Source of the DNA: JACVRW01 sp035705985
GTDB taxonomy: Bacteria > Actinomycetota > Thermoleophilia > Solirubrobacterales > Thermoleophilaceae
Direction of reading: 5' to 3'
NCBI GenBank assembly: GCA_035705985.1
Contig: DASSVP010000126.1
Coordinates: 1-11,430 of the forward strand
Length of the DNA stretch: 11,430 nt
Part shown: one piece after another, positions 1 through 6,453 of the stretch
How positions within the stretch are numbered: the stretch's first letter is position 1
Layout: each line of letters opens with the position of its first letter
The notes under the pieces: model-generated
The model's input: only the letters and a program-made list of their open reading frames with translations
What the model was told of the DNA's origin: nothing
The model's database searches: none
Made by a program: the position numbers and the translations under genes

Positions 1-53
1 CACTGGTTTCGTACAAAAAGGTGGCCAAACAGCTCGATCTGATGCGACACTGA
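1..53 (+). CDS. C-terminal fragment of an upstream gene (unidentified)
   Basis: Reading from base 3, an open frame gives 16 residues, LVSYKKVAKQLDLMRH, and then a TGA at 51-53. The stretch is basic and helix-like and reads like a natural protein C-terminus, unlike the arginine- and serine-rich shadow translations of GC-rich DNA. The remaining bases before the glycoside hydrolase (54-87) are too short for another gene. It runs off the left edge and is too short to assign a family. The alternative is non-coding leader sequence of the glycoside hydrolase gene. Confidence 0.4.
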   Translation, partial: LVSYKKVAKQLDLMRH

Positions 54-87
54 GAGCGGACTCCGCCCCAGACCTTTGGACTCGTTC

Positions 88-1155
88 ATGGCCCTCGTCG
101 TTCGCACCCTGCTCGGAGCCGCCGTCGTGCTCGCGCTCGCCGTCCCAACGTCAGCATCCGCGGCGCCTCCGGCGGGCTTCGTCGGCCTGAGCGCCGATGA
201 CCTGCTGGGGAACGCCGGACCGTACCGCGACACGGCGCTGGCGCAGCAGCGCGCCGCGGGGGTGCAGCTGCTGCGCGTGGCGTTCAACTGGGCGGCGATC
301 GAGGTCGCGCCCAACAGCTTCGACTTCTCGATCTACGACCGCTACGTGCGAGAGGCCTCGAGTCACAACATCACCATCCTCCCCGTGCTCGTGAACGCAC
401 CGGACTTCTACTCGGTCAAGCCCGGCACGCGCTTCGCGTACCAGCCTCGCGACAACGCCGACATGGCGCGCTGGGCAACGCTGCTCGTCAACCGCTACGG
501 GCCGAACGGCACGCTATGGCAGGGCGATCCGAACCCGCACCCGATCACGGCCTGGCAGGTCTGGAACGAGCCGAACCTCAGCCAGTACTGGTACCGGAGG
601 CCGAATGCGGCGCAGTATCGGAGCATGCTGCAAACTGTCGGAGCGGCGATCAAGAGCAGGGACCCAAACGCTGAGATCGTGACCGCGGGGCTACCCGACA
701 GTCGTCTCGGCAGCGCCATTCGGCTCGCGCCCTATCTAAAGAGCCTCTACAGGGGCGGAGGTACGAGCGCCTTCGACACCGTGGCGATCAACTCATACGC
801 GGTGACGCCCAACTACCTCGTCAAGCTGATGAACACGGTCAGGAAGAACGTCAACCGTTTCGGTGGCCGCTCGGACAAGCTCTGGATCAGCGAGGTCGGC
901 TGGTGCGACAAGGGCGTCAAGAACCGCTTCTGTGTCGGCAAGAGGCAGGCGAAGTACACCAGCGACGCTCTGAAGATCATCAAGCAGAAGCGGCGAGCAT
1001 GGAAGCTGCGGGGATTCGTCTGGTTTGCATGGCGCGACGGCCGCCCGTACGTCAGGGGGCAGGACTTCTGGGGCAACCACGCCGGCCTGCTCACGATCGG
1101 CGGCAGGAAGAAGCCGGCCTTCAGCGCGTTCAAGCGGGGCGTCGGGCGCTTCTAG
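88..1155 (+). CDS. Secreted clan GH-A glycoside hydrolase (cellulase/xylosidase-like TIM barrel)
   Basis: This is a predicted exported retaining glycoside hydrolase of the (beta/alpha)8 barrel clan A (GH5/GH39/GH42-like); the exact family and substrate cannot be set by eye. I chose the ATG at 88 over the in-frame TTG at 76 because it gives a clean Sec signal peptide: MALVVR, a hydrophobic core at about residues 7-20, and an ASA cleavage site near residue 25. Neither start has a clear ribosome site. The strand-4 motif VWNEPN supplies the acid/base Glu161 (base 568). The strand-7 motif LWISEVGW supplies the nucleophile Glu269 (base 892). A late WFAWRDG segment fits strand 8. The mature domain (about 330 residues) fills the protein, with no carbohydrate-binding module. 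It probably acts outside the cell on plant or microbial polysaccharide. The next gene starts 137 bases downstream on the same strand and seems unrelated. Confidence 0.88.
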   Translation: MALVVRTLLGAAVVLALAVPTSASAAPPAGFVGLSADDLLGNAGPYRDTALAQQRAAGVQLLRVAFNWAAIEVAPNSFDFSIYDRYVREASSHNITILPVLVNAPDFYSVKPGTRFAYQPRDNADMARWATLLVNRYGPNGTLWQGDPNPHPITAWQVWNEPNLSQYWYRRPNAAQYRSMLQTVGAAIKSRDPNAEIVTAGLPDSRLGSAIRLAPYLKSLYRGGGTSAFDTVAINSYAVTPNYLVKLMNTVRKNVNRFGGRSDKLWISEVGWCDKGVKNRFCVGKRQAKYTSDALKIIKQKRRAWKLRGFVWFAWRDGRPYVRGQDFWGNHAGLLTIGGRKKPAFSAFKRGVGRF

Positions 1156-1169
1156 CCGCCAGCACATAG

Positions 1170-1184
1170 CGCTGCTCTGCAGCG
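1170..1184 (+). terminator. Small hairpin after the glycoside hydrolase gene
   Basis: CGCTGC, loop TCT, GCAGCG forms a perfect 6-bp stem 14 bases after the TAG at 1153-1155. There is no run of T after it, so it is at best a weak intrinsic terminator or an RNA 3'-end stabiliser. The rest of the 137-base spacer before the next gene holds only one short dyad at 1260-1270. Confidence 0.3.
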
Positions 1185-1259
1185 ATCTCGAGCGCCAAGC
1201 AGCGCAAAACCTGCGCCCGGAGCCGTTTGCCACCCACGCCTCGCGGACGGGCGTACAGT

Positions 1260-1270
1260 GGTCAATGACC
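1260..1270. promoter_or_regulatory. 11-bp dyad upstream of the TPR membrane gene
   Basis: GGTCA-A-TGACC is a perfect inverted repeat with a one-base centre, 22 bases before the ATG at 1293. Its place in the leader fits an operator, but no convincing -35/-10 pair is visible around it. A dyad this short can arise by chance. Confidence 0.2.
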
Positions 1271-1292
1271 CCTGTCCCGACGCAGTGGGGAG

Positions 1293-3905
1293 ATGATCCG
1301 GCGACGAAAGGCCCAGGGACGAGCGCCACGTTACCCGCGGCGGTGGCCGGCGGTCGTGGGATGGGGCTCGGTCTTCGCCGCGGGTATCGCGATGCTCGCC
1401 GTTCTCGCCTACATGACGGGGAGCGGCCCGCCCGCCGAGTCGGACGGGTTCTTCGATGCCGTGCTGATCGCCTCGTCGCACACCGCGCCGACGGTCGCGC
1501 TCGTGAGCGTCGCTCTCGTGACGCTTGCGTACTCGTTCCGGCACATCTGGCTCGAGTGGCTGGCGTACCGGCCGGGTCGCATCGAGGTCGAGCCGTTCAC
1601 CACGGGCGGCTCGGTCGGCGAGTGTGACGTCGAGCAGCTGACGCTTCAGTTCCGCAAGCGCCTGGCGGGGGTTCGGCTCCAGGCGCCGAAGCCGGTGCCG
1701 GGCGCGGCTTCCGAGGGCGACTTCCTGGAGGTGCTCGGCCGCGGCGGCGTCGACGCGAGCAACATGCTCGGCAGCCTGCTCAGCCTCGTCCGGGCGGCGA
1801 AGCCCCGGCACGCTTGGCAGGTGCACGGTGTGCTGGTGGAGCGCCAGGAGGCGCCCCGCTTCGGCCTGACGGTGCAGGTTGTGCAGCTGCCCGACGGCGG
1901 CAGCCCGCCGGAGACGGTCTGGGGCGCGAGCTGGGAGGAGGCGGTGACCACCGCGGCCGATTACGCGACCGCGGCGATCCTCACCAGGACGCGGCTGTGC
2001 CGGACCCCGTGGGCCACGTGGCGCCGCTACGTCATGCCCGGCAGGCTGCTGCGCGCGTACGAGTCCGGGGTCGACTTCGAGCGCGAGCGCCGGTACGACG
2101 AGGCGCTCGACTGCTACTTCCGCGCCTCCGTCGAGGACCCGAAGAACATGGCGCTCCGGCTCCACATCGGGCAGCTTCAGGAGAAGCTCGCGCTGCACCT
2201 GGACGCGCTGGCGACGTACATGGGAATGCTGTCCGTCGATGGCGCGCGCCCCAAGGGTCGCCTGTGGCGTCACGACGGCTTCCCCGCCCGGGCGGAGCGC
2301 CGGCGCGCACGCCTGGTGGCCCGCTACCGGTGCGTCATCCTGCTCGGCGGCAGCGAGCTCGGCGCGCAGTGGTGGCGGACGGGACGTCCGGACGGCACCT
2401 GGACCGAGCGCGACACCCGCAGGCGCGAGCTGCGCTCGAGGCTGCGGGGCGACCTCGGCAAGGGGATGCAGAAGGTCGCGGAGAAGCACGAGGACCACCG
2501 GGTGGGTACGCGGGATCCGGCCAAGCTCCTCGAGGAGGTGGCTCCCGCTGAGGCCCCCGAGAGCTCCGACGACCGGCGCTATCTCGAGCTCCGGGAGCTG
2601 TTCGCGCTGGCCGCGCTCGACGAGGCGCAGGTCCTCCTGGCCGACTCGCGCCGGCTGCTCCACGACCGGCGCGTGGGCCTGAGTCCCGAGAGCGTGAGGC
2701 TCACGATGCTCTGCATCGAGCTGCGGCTCGAGTGGCTCCGGCAGCGGCTCCGCGACGTCGACGCCGCGGCGACGCCCCCGAGGGTGGAGGCGATCACGGA
2801 GCGGGTGAAGGAGATCGAGCACGGCTCCGAGTTCACGCGCTGGCACGAGCACTACAACGCCGCGTGCGCCTACGCGCTCCCGCTCCTCGACCACAGGTCA
2901 TGCGAGGCGACCGGCGTGAGCGCGGCCTTCGCGCGCGAGGCGGTCGAGCGGCTCGAAAAGGCCACCGGCCACGCCGACAGCGCGTACATCAGCGGACGGC
3001 GCGACTGGCTCCTCAGCGAGGACCCCGACCTGGACGGGCTGCGCGCGCACGACGCCTTCAAGGACTTCGAGGCGGTCTACTTCCCGGCCGGCGGAGCCAC
3101 CCGGCTGCGGCCGCCGCACCCGCAGCGCCTCGAGAGCTCGCGGTACGTCGTGGACCTCCTCGTGCAGACTTCCCAGCTGCTGGAGCGGACCTGGCACGCG
3201 CGCGGGCGGGCGCTCGACGGACACCCCGACGTCCACACGGTGCTCAGATGGTGGGCCGACGAGCAGGAGACCTGGCGGTTGGTGCGCGCGCTGGCGGTCG
3301 ACTACCGGCACTGGCGCACGCGCTTCGAGCTGCTCGACCACCTGCGCCGCTGGGCGGACGCGAACGGCTTGGACCGGCTCGCGGTGAAGTTCCCGCTCTA
3401 CGAGGAGGACCCGTTCTGCGAGAGCCGGCTCGACCAGGGATCGTCGGCGGCCGTGGCGCGCGAGCTCGCCGACGCGGCGGTCAAGGACGCCGACGCCCGG
3501 CTGGCCGCGATCGGCGAAGCGGCGCCGAAGGTGCGCGATACGGATCCGCCCGTGGTGCGGAACATGAGGATGCTCCAGGCGACCCTGCGGACCCAGGACT
3601 CGAAGGGCCGCGGGCCGCGGCGCTTCCTGCTCGCCGCCCTGTGCGACCACCACGCGGCGCTGTGGCAGCTGCTGCGGGAATGGCTCGACGCTGAGCACGG
3701 AAAGGAGTGCGAGAACGCGGAGGACGCGTTCAGGGCCCGCGTCGCGCACACCGAGAGCGTCTGGCACGACGCGGACTCATGGTGGCGCAACCACATCCTC
3801 GTGGCGGCGGCCGCCCGCGGCGGCGCGCGCCCTGCGGCCGCGCTCGCCCGCCGGCTCCTGCACGCCGAGAACGGAGCCACGCGCGAGCCGGCCGCGACGC
3901 CTTAG
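1293..3905 (+). CDS. Two-helix membrane protein with large cytoplasmic TPR-like region, function unknown
   Basis: This 870-residue protein matches no family I can name. A basic N-terminus (RRRK, PRRW) precedes a first membrane helix at about 20-41. After a short loop comes a second helix at about 57-80, then RHIWLEW. By the positive-inside rule both ends are cytoplasmic, leaving about 780 residues inside the cell. Residues 97-235 form a compact alpha/beta-looking region. Residues 254-312 look like two TPR units (ERRYDEALDCYFRASVEDP). A later TPR-like stretch starts with HYNAACAYA at 520 and ends with DPDLDGLRAHDAF at 577. The C-terminal 280 residues are helical and rich in Trp, Arg and Asp. 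The ATG at 1293 is the first start after an in-frame TGA at 1266. GGGGAG abuts it directly, closer than a normal ribosome site. TPR content suggests a scaffold for protein partners (inference). Two long antisense frames lie opposite it; both look like GC shadows. Confidence 0.82.
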   Translation: MIRRRKAQGRAPRYPRRWPAVVGWGSVFAAGIAMLAVLAYMTGSGPPAESDGFFDAVLIASSHTAPTVALVSVALVTLAYSFRHIWLEWLAYRPGRIEVEPFTTGGSVGECDVEQLTLQFRKRLAGVRLQAPKPVPGAASEGDFLEVLGRGGVDASNMLGSLLSLVRAAKPRHAWQVHGVLVERQEAPRFGLTVQVVQLPDGGSPPETVWGASWEEAVTTAADYATAAILTRTRLCRTPWATWRRYVMPGRLLRAYESGVDFERERRYDEALDCYFRASVEDPKNMALRLHIGQLQEKLALHLDALATYMGMLSVDGARPKGRLWRHDGFPARAERRRARLVARYRCVILLGGSELGAQWWRTGRPDGTWTERDTRRRELRSRLRGDLGKGMQKVAEKHEDHRVGTRDPAKLLEEVAPAEAPESSDDRRYLELRELFALAALDEAQVLLADSRRLLHDRRVGLSPESVRLTMLCIELRLEWLRQRLRDVDAAATPPRVEAITERVKEIEHGSEFTRWHEHYNAACAYALPLLDHRSCEATGVSAAFAREAVERLEKATGHADSAYISGRRDWLLSEDPDLDGLRAHDAFKDFEAVYFPAGGATRLRPPHPQRLESSRYVVDLLVQTSQLLERTWHARGRALDGHPDVHTVLRWWADEQETWRLVRALAVDYRHWRTRFELLDHLRRWADANGLDRLAVKFPLYEEDPFCESRLDQGSSAAVARELADAAVKDADARLAAIGEAAPKVRDTDPPVVRNMRMLQATLRTQDSKGRGPRRFLLAALCDHHAALWQLLREWLDAEHGKECENAEDAFRARVAHTESVWHDADSWWRNHILVAAAARGGARPAAALARRLLHAENGATREPAATP

Positions 3906-4174
3906 GGCGCCAGGCCCTCGTTCCACTCCCGGATCTCGTACCCGCGCACGACGCCGTTCTTCACGAACGGGTCGTCGGAGATGAAGTCCTCCGCGGCCTC
4001 GCGCGAGCTGAAGATCGCCATCGAGCCCTCGCGCTCGGGATCGCCGAACGCGCCCGCCATCAGCGCGCGCCCGTCGGCGTGGAAGCGCTGGAGCCGCTCC
4101 GCGTGCGCGGGGAAGTGGATCGGCGCCGTCTCGAGGACGTCGTCGGCGGTCTCGTAAAGCACGACGTACTTCAT
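3902..4174 (-). CDS. YciI-like (YCII domain) small protein
   Basis: This is a 90-residue ferredoxin-like alpha/beta protein of the YciI/YCII-related family. Such proteins are often found with sigma factors or SRPBCC genes and are thought to be small enzymes or ligand binders; the reaction is unknown. It starts MKYVVLYE. A helix carries the conserved His24 (FPAHAERL), then comes a GxL-type turn (DGRALMAGAF), and the DDPF motif lies at 67-70. The start at 4174 is set by a strong GGAGGA site six bases upstream. The ATG also overlaps the stop of the SRPBCC gene as ATGA, which implies translational coupling. A longer frame to 4225 lacks such support. The TAA at 3904-3902 overlaps the TAG of the converging TPR gene. 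Confidence 0.87.
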   Translation of the reverse strand: MKYVVLYETADDVLETAPIHFPAHAERLQRFHADGRALMAGAFGDPEREGSMAIFSSREAAEDFISDDPFVKNGVVRGYEIREWNEGLAP

Positions 4175-4641
4175 TCGCTCTCCTCCATTGCGTGCCCGGC
4201 GAACCAGCCGAGCAGTTCCTTCCATCCCGCGTCATAGCCGCCGACGAAGGCCGCGGCGTCCGGGACGCGCTCGAACCCGGAGTGCCGCAGGCGCACCCGG
4301 GTGCCGTCGTCGCAGGGCTCGAAGCTGATCTCGACGTCGGTGGTGGCGCCCTGTGGCCAGCCGACCTGCGTCCACGTCAGCGCGAGGCGCCTGCCCGGCT
4401 CCCAGGCGGTCACGCGGCCGACCTCGAACCCCTCGCCGCTGTCCAGGTCGTGGACCTCCACGAACCTGCCGCCCACGTGGGGCTCGATGCGCACTGTCAG
4501 CCCGCGCTCCGGGTCGTTCCAGTAGGCGGTCCCGGGGCGCCACCAGAGGCCGACCTCGTCGGTGAAGATCGCGAAGGCGTCGTCCGGGTTGGCTCCGACG
4601 ACGACCTCCGCTGTGGCGGCAACCGGTTCGCCCACGGTCAC
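4171..4641 (-). CDS. SRPBCC / AHSA1-like START-fold protein
   Basis: This is a 156-residue protein of the SRPBCC superfamily (AHSA1/CalC type), a helix-grip fold with a deep hydrophobic pocket for small ligands. Family hallmarks include an N-terminal strand AEVVVGANPDDAFAIFTD at about 11-28. They also include WWRPG, the strand pair GGRFVEVHD ... GRVTAWEPGRRLALTW, and a C-terminal helix GWKELLGWFAGHA. The chosen GTG start at 4641 overlaps the arsR stop as GTGA. AAAGGA lies six bases upstream; a second in-frame GTG at 4635 is less well placed. ArsR-SRPBCC gene pairs are common in actinobacteria and other soil bacteria. The SRPBCC protein is presumed to act on or bind the compound whose presence relieves the repressor (inference). 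The ligand is unknown. A longer frame running up to 5058 is a shadow of arsR. Confidence 0.88.
   Translation of the reverse strand: MTVGEPVAATAEVVVGANPDDAFAIFTDEVGLWWRPGTAYWNDPERGLTVRIEPHVGGRFVEVHDLDSGEGFEVGRVTAWEPGRRLALTWTQVGWPQGATTDVEISFEPCDDGTRVRLRHSGFERVPDAAAFVGGYDAGWKELLGWFAGHAMEESE
4181..4186 (-). promoter_or_regulatory. Strong ribosome binding site of the YciI-like gene
   Basis: On the minus strand GGAGGA lies six bases before the ATG at 4174. It is embedded in the last codons of the SRPBCC gene, where it encodes part of its acidic MEESE tail. It fixes the YciI start at 4174 and rules out the 17-residue longer form. Confidence 0.8.
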
Positions 4642-5000
4642 GCGGAGTCCTTTGCTCGCTCCGTGCGGAGGGCGACGAAGTCCTTGAACGAGTCGAGCTG
4701 CGCCTGCCAGCCGCGCGAGAGCTCGTCGAGCCGGCTCGCCAGCTCGCCGATCGACTCGGTCCTCAGCGTGTAGATGCGCACCCGCCTGTCGTCGTCCGGC
4801 CGGCGCTCCTCGATGAGCCCGGCCTCGCGAAGCACCCGGAGATGGCGGCTCACCGCGGGCGCGGCGATGTCGCACGCGTCGTGGATCTCGGTGGCCGTGT
4901 GGGGGCGGCTCGCCAGCAACGTCACGATGCCCAGGCGGACCTCGTGCGCGAGCGCGGCCAGCGTCTCCGTTTGGTGCTTCGCAGCAACGATACTTATCAT
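4638..5000 (-). CDS. ArsR/SmtB-family transcriptional repressor
   Basis: This is a 120-residue winged helix-turn-helix regulator. The domain runs from LAALAHEVRLGIVTLLA (about 14-30), through the helix-turn-helix TATEIHDACDIAAPAVSRHLRVLREAGL, to the wing at about 66-77 (EERRPDDDRRVRIYTL). The classic metal-sensing ELCVCDL box is absent. Only one Cys is seen in the DNA-binding helices, so metal sensing is unlikely. ArsR members paired with SRPBCC genes usually sense organic or redox signals, or unknown ligands. The C-terminal helix (LASRLDELSRGWQAQLDSFKDF) would dimerise. The ATG at 5000 has no Shine-Dalgarno sequence, in keeping with the nearly leaderless promoter just upstream. It heads an overlapping arsR-SRPBCC-YciI unit and probably represses itself. 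Confidence 0.9.
   Translation of the reverse strand: MISIVAAKHQTETLAALAHEVRLGIVTLLASRPHTATEIHDACDIAAPAVSRHLRVLREAGLIEERRPDDDRRVRIYTLRTESIGELASRLDELSRGWQAQLDSFKDFVALRTERAKDSA
4648..4653 (-). promoter_or_regulatory. Ribosome binding site of the SRPBCC gene
   Basis: On the minus strand AAAGGA lies six bases before the GTG at 4641, inside the last codons of arsR. It decides the GTG start that overlaps the arsR stop codon. Confidence 0.6.
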
Positions 5001-5025
5001 GCACGCGAACTATCTCACGGCGTGA
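4990..5025. promoter_or_regulatory. Operator-like dyads over the arsR promoter
   Basis: Two inverted repeats sit on the predicted arsR promoter. TCACG-G-CGTGA (5015-5025) is perfect and lies in the spacer next to the -10. ATACTT ... AACTAT (4990-4995 and 5008-5013) has one mismatch per arm across a 12-base gap; it covers the -10 and the start codon. Either could be the ArsR binding site, and binding there would block RNA polymerase. Which one is used, if any, is inference. Confidence 0.35.
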
Positions 5026-5037
5026 ACAGCCAGTCAA
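5009..5037 (-). promoter_or_regulatory. Predicted arsR promoter inside the end of the phosphotransferase gene
   Basis: On the minus strand, TTGACT (5037-5032) is followed by exactly 17 bases and then GATAGT (5014-5009). That matches five and four of six consensus bases for housekeeping sigma. Transcription would begin at about 5003-5001, one to three bases before the arsR ATG at 5000, giving a leaderless or nearly leaderless mRNA. The missing ribosome site at arsR supports this. The -35 and most of the spacer lie within the last codons of the phosphotransferase gene. Confidence 0.5.
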
Positions 5038-5833
5038 GGGCGGCGACGCTCTTGTCAACGTACTCGCGCCGACCGGTCTCGAGGCCGAACGCGAGGTCCT
5101 CCAGCAGCGCGGCGCGGGCGTAGAACTTCGCGCGCTGCCGCAGGCAGGCTTCGTCGCCGGGCCGGTAGGCCGACAGCGCGATGTCGAGCGCGGCCGGGCC
5201 GAGGTCGCGTAGCACGAGCCCGAAGTCCCGGGCCGGGTCCACCAGAGCGGCGTCGCTCCAGTCGATCACGCCCGTGACGTCGAGCGAGCGCGGGTCCACG
5301 AGGACGTGCTCGATGCCCAGGTCGTTGTGCGAGAAGACGAGCTCGCCGGCCCCAGCCGGAGGAATGGCCTCGAGGAACGCCTCGACGGCGGGGCGGTGGC
5401 CCGCCGGGATCGCGGCGCGCGCCTCGGCGTAGTGCTCCGCCGCTTCGGCGACCCGGTCCGCCATGGGCGGGTCGTCGGAGTCCACGAGCGACGCCACCCG
5501 CTCGCGCGGCACGGCGTGGAGGGCGCGCAGGAGGCGGCCGAGCCGCTCGGCGACGGCGGCCGCGTGCTGCGCTCGCACGGCTTCCGCGACATCGAGCAGG
5601 GGCACACCGGGCAGCAGCTCGTAGGCGAGGCAGCCCGCTCCGGGCTCGACGAACTCGACCCGCGGCACCGGGAGCGGCGACAGCTCGGCGGCGAGCGCGA
5701 GAACGGCGGCGTCACGCTCCACCGAGGCGGCGGCGTCCACGACGTCGCCATCCACGCGGAAGCGAACCACCAGACGGTCGTCGACGAGATGGGCCACGTG
5801 GTCGCCGCCCCGGCCAAGCGGAACGATGGTCAC
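5015..5833 (-). CDS. APH-family phosphotransferase (aminoglycoside/macrolide kinase-like)
   Basis: This 272-residue small-molecule kinase has the aminoglycoside phosphotransferase fold. The N-lobe nucleotide region is LGRGGDHVAHLVDDRLVVRF (about 6-25), and a hinge-like YELLPGVPLLDV follows. The catalytic loop is HNDLGIEHVLVD, with His169 and the catalytic base Asp171. The metal motif is VIDWSDAALVDPARDFG, with Asp191. The usual metal-binding Asn of the catalytic loop is His176 here. Macrolide 2'-phosphotransferases also have His at this place (HGDLxxGH), so the enzyme may be closer to Mph than to APH proteins. The true substrate could be an antibiotic or a housekeeping metabolite; resistance is not shown. 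The GTG start follows the HhH-GPD stop by seven bases, so the two genes are probably one operon. The arsR promoter lies in its 3' end. Confidence 0.87.
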   Translation of the reverse strand: MTIVPLGRGGDHVAHLVDDRLVVRFRVDGDVVDAAASVERDAAVLALAAELSPLPVPRVEFVEPGAGCLAYELLPGVPLLDVAEAVRAQHAAAVAERLGRLLRALHAVPRERVASLVDSDDPPMADRVAEAAEHYAEARAAIPAGHRPAVEAFLEAIPPAGAGELVFSHNDLGIEHVLVDPRSLDVTGVIDWSDAALVDPARDFGLVLRDLGPAALDIALSAYRPGDEACLRQRAKFYARAALLEDLAFGLETGRREYVDKSVAALDWLFTP

Positions 5834-5840
5834 CCGTCGA

Positions 5841-6389
5841 TCAGCCGGCTCGGGCCTTGGCCCACTCCGCCTTGTTGGCGGTCTTCGCCGCCTGATACTC
5901 CTCGAGCGCCTGCGGGGAGTCGACGTCGCCGAGTGTCGGATGCGGCGGCATCAGCTCGCGGGCGGCCTCCACCCCGAAGTGCTTGAAGAGAACGGCCCCC
6001 AGCGACGCAGCCTTCATCTCGCCGAACCCAGGGAGTCCGAGGATGTTCCGGCGCAGCTCGTCCCCGTCCGCCGCGTCCTCCCAGACACGCGCAGCATCGC
6101 CGTCATAGCGGTCGCGCACGTGTACGGCCAGCTCGTGAACTCGCTTGGCCATCGACCGCGGATAGCGGTGGATCACGGGCTTCTCGAAGAAAACCGGCTC
6201 GAGATCGGCAGACGCCAGCGTGGCGGCGTCGATAGCGCCGAGCCGCTGCTTCAACGCCAGCGGGCCCTCGAACGCCTTGATGACCGTCACGCGCTGATCG
6301 AGCTCGAAGCCGACCAGCAGCGCCATCGGGTCCGACGCGATCAGCTCATTGGCCGCGTCGGACTCCGTGAAGTAGAGGCGGTCGGGCAC
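5841..6389 (-). CDS. HhH-GPD-type base-excision repair protein (TIGR03252-like)
   Basis: This is a 182-residue compact member of the helix-hairpin-helix GPD family, the fold of EndoIII/AlkA DNA glycosylases. It belongs to the small actinobacterial group annotated as uncharacterised HhH-GPD proteins. Typical features are LYFTESDAANELIASDPMALLVGFELDQ at the N-terminus (written here only to show the DPxALL and LDQ hallmarks), RYPRSMAKRVHELA near 75-88, and the DNA-binding hairpin LPGFGEMKA at 119-127. Downstream acidic residues (Asp155, Asp157) are candidates for the catalytic Asp. There is no iron-sulphur cluster Cys motif. The damaged base it removes is unknown. The GTG at 6389 gives the family's normal N-terminus. 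A CGGAG upstream is spaced very tightly. It leads the operon with the phosphotransferase and is divergent from the sigma-factor gene. Confidence 0.87.
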   Translation of the reverse strand: MPDRLYFTESDAANELIASDPMALLVGFELDQRVTVIKAFEGPLALKQRLGAIDAATLASADLEPVFFEKPVIHRYPRSMAKRVHELAVHVRDRYDGDAARVWEDAADGDELRRNILGLPGFGEMKAASLGAVLFKHFGVEAARELMPPHPTLGDVDSPQALEEYQAAKTANKAEWAKARAG

Positions 6390-6421
6390 GCTCCGATCGT
6401 ACCCCGCGTCCTCGGTGCGCG

Positions 6422-6449
6422 ATGATTTTCGCGGGTTGGGCCGTCACAA
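6422..6449 (-). promoter_or_regulatory. Possible promoter of the HhH-GPD/phosphotransferase operon
   Basis: On the minus strand TTGTGA (6449-6444), a 16-base spacer and AATCAT (6427-6422) match four of six consensus bases each. The start point would lie near 6415, leaving a leader of about 25 bases before the GTG at 6389. It overlaps the ribosome site of the divergent sigma gene, so the two transcription units may interfere. A dyad CGCGA-N6-TCGCG (6418-6433) covers the -10. Confidence 0.3.
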
Positions 6450-6453
6450 GGAG
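6448..6453 (+). promoter_or_regulatory. Ribosome binding site of the SigG-like gene
   Basis: AAGGAG lies one base before the ATG at 6455, which is unusually close. It is the only purine-rich site in the region. It favours 6455 over the in-frame ATG at 6422, which has none. Confidence 0.45.

Noticed and set aside
76..87. TTG start of the glycoside hydrolase
   Set aside because: The ATG at 88 gives a cleaner signal peptide, and the TTG has no better ribosome site.
1227..1259. TTGCCA and TACAGT as a promoter for the TPR gene
   Set aside because: The spacer is 21 bases, too long for a usual sigma-70 promoter.
1152..2894. 580-codon open frame on the minus strand
   Set aside because: It lies wholly opposite the TPR membrane gene. 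It is dominated by Arg, Ala, Leu, Pro and His in low-complexity order, has no domain motif and no ribosome site: a GC-rich shadow.
2732..3694. 320-codon open frame on the plus strand
   Set aside because: It is a +1 frame inside the TPR gene, made of runs of Arg, Ala and Gly. The main frame has membrane helices and TPR motifs.
2898..3767. 289-codon open frame on the minus strand
   Set aside because: It is antisense to the second half of the TPR gene, with the same shadow composition and no recognisable motif.
4642..5058. N-terminal extension of the SRPBCC protein
   Set aside because: The extra 139 codons are read from arsR in another frame. The GTG at 4641 with AAAGGA and stop overlap explains the start.
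5053..5058. Perfect TTGACA on the minus strand
   Set aside because: No -10-like hexamer lies 16-18 bases downstream. The TTGACT at 5037-5032 fits GATAGT at 17 bases.
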